Shown here: positions 5,597 to 6,759 of the stretch, piece after piece | Layout of the letters: each line of letters begins with the position of its first letter | Numbering within the stretch: the stretch's first letter is position 1 | The notes under the pieces: model-generated | Told to the model about the DNA's origin: nothing | Databases searched by the model: none | The model's input: the letters and a program-made list of their open reading frames with translations, nothing else | Origin: MWFE01 sp964481075 | GTDB lineage: Bacteria > Bacteroidota > Bacteroidia > Bacteroidales > Tenuifilaceae | NCBI GenBank assembly: GCA_964481075.1 | Contig: CAYZSD010000174.1 | Coordinates: 1-6,759, forward strand | Reading direction: 5' to 3' | DNA length: 6,759 bases | Made by a program: the position numbers and the translations under genes

Positions 5597-6298
5597 ATGC
5601 CAAACTCAAATCATATTAGGGAACGTATAAACAGTTATCCGGAATTAAAAATCATCAATGCTCAGCAACTATATCAGAGTGAATTTGGAAGCTCCTCTGA
5701 ACTTGCTTTCTATAAACAACTATCCCGGCTGGAGCAAGAAGGGCAACTTGTTAGATTAACAAGAGGTATATATTGTAGGCCCCAAAAAGGTAGATTTGGG
5801 CAAATCGCATCTTCAGAGAGACAAATTCTTCAATACTTCCTTGGCAAGAACCTTAGAAATGGTGTTATTGTCGGTTACCATATGTATAATAACTATGGGT
5901 TAACCACACAGGTGCCTAAAAAAACGATACTATATTCCAAGGTAGTGGGTTACGATACTATGAGCATTCAAAACATAACAGCAGTAAAAGCATCTTTAAC
6001 ATTCGACAATGCGACAAAGAAATTAATAGAGCTCTTAGATGTTTTAGAAAACTACCTACTTATTGAGGATTTGAACAAGAAAAACATGATAACCTTGATT
6101 AGTAATGCCTTGAAATTGTATCAAGACACAAAACTTGAGAAAATAGTCAGGGCGATCAAAGTCAAAAAAAGCACACTTGCATCTCTAAAAAACACACTCG
6201 ACTACTTTGAAATAGAAAACAACATTAGTAAATACTTAAGCAAAACGTCTAAGTATAGGGCTTTAAGTATGGAAGAACTGCATGGATTTACATCTTAA
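5597..6298 (+). CDS. AbiEi-like (DUF6088-type) antitoxin and transcriptional repressor
   Basis: A 233-residue protein whose N-terminal third is a winged helix: helices at about 5-45, then a wing LEQEGQLVRLTRGIYCRP (45-62), the L-x-R/K-G-x-Y signature of AbiEi-type antitoxins. The middle has GVIVGYHMYNNYGLTTQVP (93-111), matching the GY-x-x-YN-x-x-GLTTQ motif I know from DUF6088 proteins. The C-terminal part is helical and ends STLASLKNTLDYF...LSKTSKYRAL, also typical. In type IV systems the antitoxin opposes the toxin without direct binding and represses the operon. Length is normal and the frame is intact. The ATG has AAAGGA 9 nt upstream, just after a strong promoter with an overlapping inverted repeat. 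Its last 17 nt overlap the toxin's start codon region, as in abiE operons. The toxin partner is broken, so this may be an orphan regulator. Confidence 0.82.
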   Translation: MPNSNHIRERINSYPELKIINAQQLYQSEFGSSSELAFYKQLSRLEQEGQLVRLTRGIYCRPQKGRFGQIASSERQILQYFLGKNLRNGVIVGYHMYNNYGLTTQVPKKTILYSKVVGYDTMSIQNITAVKASLTFDNATKKLIELLDVLENYLLIEDLNKKNMITLISNALKLYQDTKLEKIVRAIKVKKSTLASLKNTLDYFEIENNISKYLSKTSKYRALSMEELHGFTS

Positions 6299-6702
6299 TG
6301 GTTCGGAATTCCAAGAATTAGTAATCCTAACGGCGAATTATTACCATCTGCCAATGATCGCAGTGAGGAAAGATTATTTTATAACTCTATCCTTAGCTAT
6401 TTGGGAAATAGTGAATATGTTAATCAAGTAATTTTTAAAGGCGGGACTTCGCTAAGCAAGTGCTATCCGAAATCTATAGAGAGGTTTTCAGAAGATATTG
6501 ATTTAACATACATTCCCGAAGCAGGAAGTACCAAGAGGAGCGTCAATAACCAGCTTAAAGATATTGAAAAATTACTGATAGGACCGGGACACTCGGAGAT
6601 TATACCTGAGGAGCGCAATGATCGAACCAAAAACAAGATTGGAACAAGGTTGATACAGTTTTCAGTAGAACTGACGACATACTAAGCAAAATTACAGAAT
6701 AA
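6282..6702 (+). pseudogene. Broken AbiEii-like nucleotidyltransferase toxin gene
   Basis: The gene starts at ATG 6282 inside the antitoxin's end, with GGAAG just upstream. Its first frame gives MDLHLNGSEFQELVILTANY and then AVRKDYFITLSLA, the usual AbiEii N-terminus (family: EKDYWVT). It runs out of homology near 6398 and stops soon after. From 6398 a second frame continues YLGNSEYVNQ, then FKGGTSLSKCY and IERFSEDIDL, the nucleotidyltransferase GG-T-S and D-x-D motifs, then ERNDRTK. A 1-nt deletion near 6396-6401 explains the switch. This frame stops at 6683-6685. A third frame gives KVDTVFSRTDDILSKITE and stops at 6700-6702, suggesting another 1-nt loss near 6640-6650; this is less certain. 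Only about 139 residues of a family that is usually about 280-300 remain, without the C-terminal catalytic motifs. Repeat copy D starts at the break. Almost surely inactive. Confidence 0.8.
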
Positions 6703-6703
6703 A

Positions 6704-6759
6704 AAACCAGATAACTTTACGCCACCGCAAGCACCACAAAAATTTACCACTTAGGGGAC
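6704..6759 (+). repeat. Repeat copy D (cut by window end)
   Basis: The head AAACCAGATAACTTTACGCC and the left arm of the core palindrome (6744-6759, TTACCACTTAGGGGAC) match copies A and B in the same orientation. The window ends at the palindrome centre, so the rest is unseen. It starts 1 nt after the last stop of the broken toxin gene, which suggests insertion into that gene or a deletion scar beside it. Confidence 0.8.

Noticed and set aside
6390..6405. Programmed -1 ribosomal frameshift in the toxin gene
   Set aside because: The bases around the switch (TTA GCT ATT TGG) do not form an X-XXY-YYZ slippery heptamer in the right frame, and a further probable frameshift follows. Decay is the simpler reading.
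712..6759. CRISPR array or insertion sequence made of the repeats
   Set aside because: Copies are spaced by kilobases and separated by genes, with no spacer pattern, and there is no transposase gene in the window.

Overview
The window looks like a chromosomal segment of a Gram-positive, moderately AT-rich Bacillota, most likely a clostridial-type organism. The evidence is strong Shine-Dalgarno sequences (AAGGAGG at 7-10 nt) before most genes, near-consensus vegetative promoters (TTGACT-17-TATAAT and TTGACA-17-TATACT), short intergenic gaps inside operons, and the protein families present. No gene here pins down a genus.

Layout. A bidirectional hairpin terminator (26-59) closes a minus-strand GNAT acetyltransferase gene (117-569). 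After a first copy of a palindrome-bearing repeat (712-847) comes a minus-strand membrane-anchored class A beta-lactamase-fold serine hydrolase (851-1795). A second, longer repeat copy (1885-2040) separates it from the main feature: a compact minus-strand operon of four membrane-protein genes (5048 down to 2044). Each has its own strong Shine-Dalgarno sequence and the gaps are 13, 13 and 18 nt. The operon is driven by a near-perfect promoter at 5138-5166. The four proteins are a DUF6754-like protein, two polytopic membrane proteins and a protein with an alpha/beta domain between two membrane helices. I recognise them as members of conserved but functionally uncharacterised families that travel together, so this is the best candidate for an undescribed system: a multi-subunit membrane complex of unknown job.

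The divergent region 5049-5596 holds the operon promoter with an SD-like sequence right at the predicted 5' end of the mRNA, a third repeat copy (palindrome only), and a plus-strand promoter whose -35 box lies in one arm of a perfect inverted repeat. That promoter drives a type IV toxin-antitoxin locus. It has an intact AbiEi/DUF6088-like antitoxin (5597-6298) and an overlapping AbiEii-like nucleotidyltransferase toxin (from 6282). The toxin is broken by one clear frameshift, probably a second, and ends where a fourth repeat copy begins (6704 to the window end).

The repeat family (TTACCACTTAGGGGAC-A-GTCCCCTAAGTGGTAA core) ties the window together. It occurs only between genes or at a gene break, twice starting exactly 3 nt after a stop codon, and resembles REP/MITE-type elements mobilised in trans. 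No transposase is present in the window.
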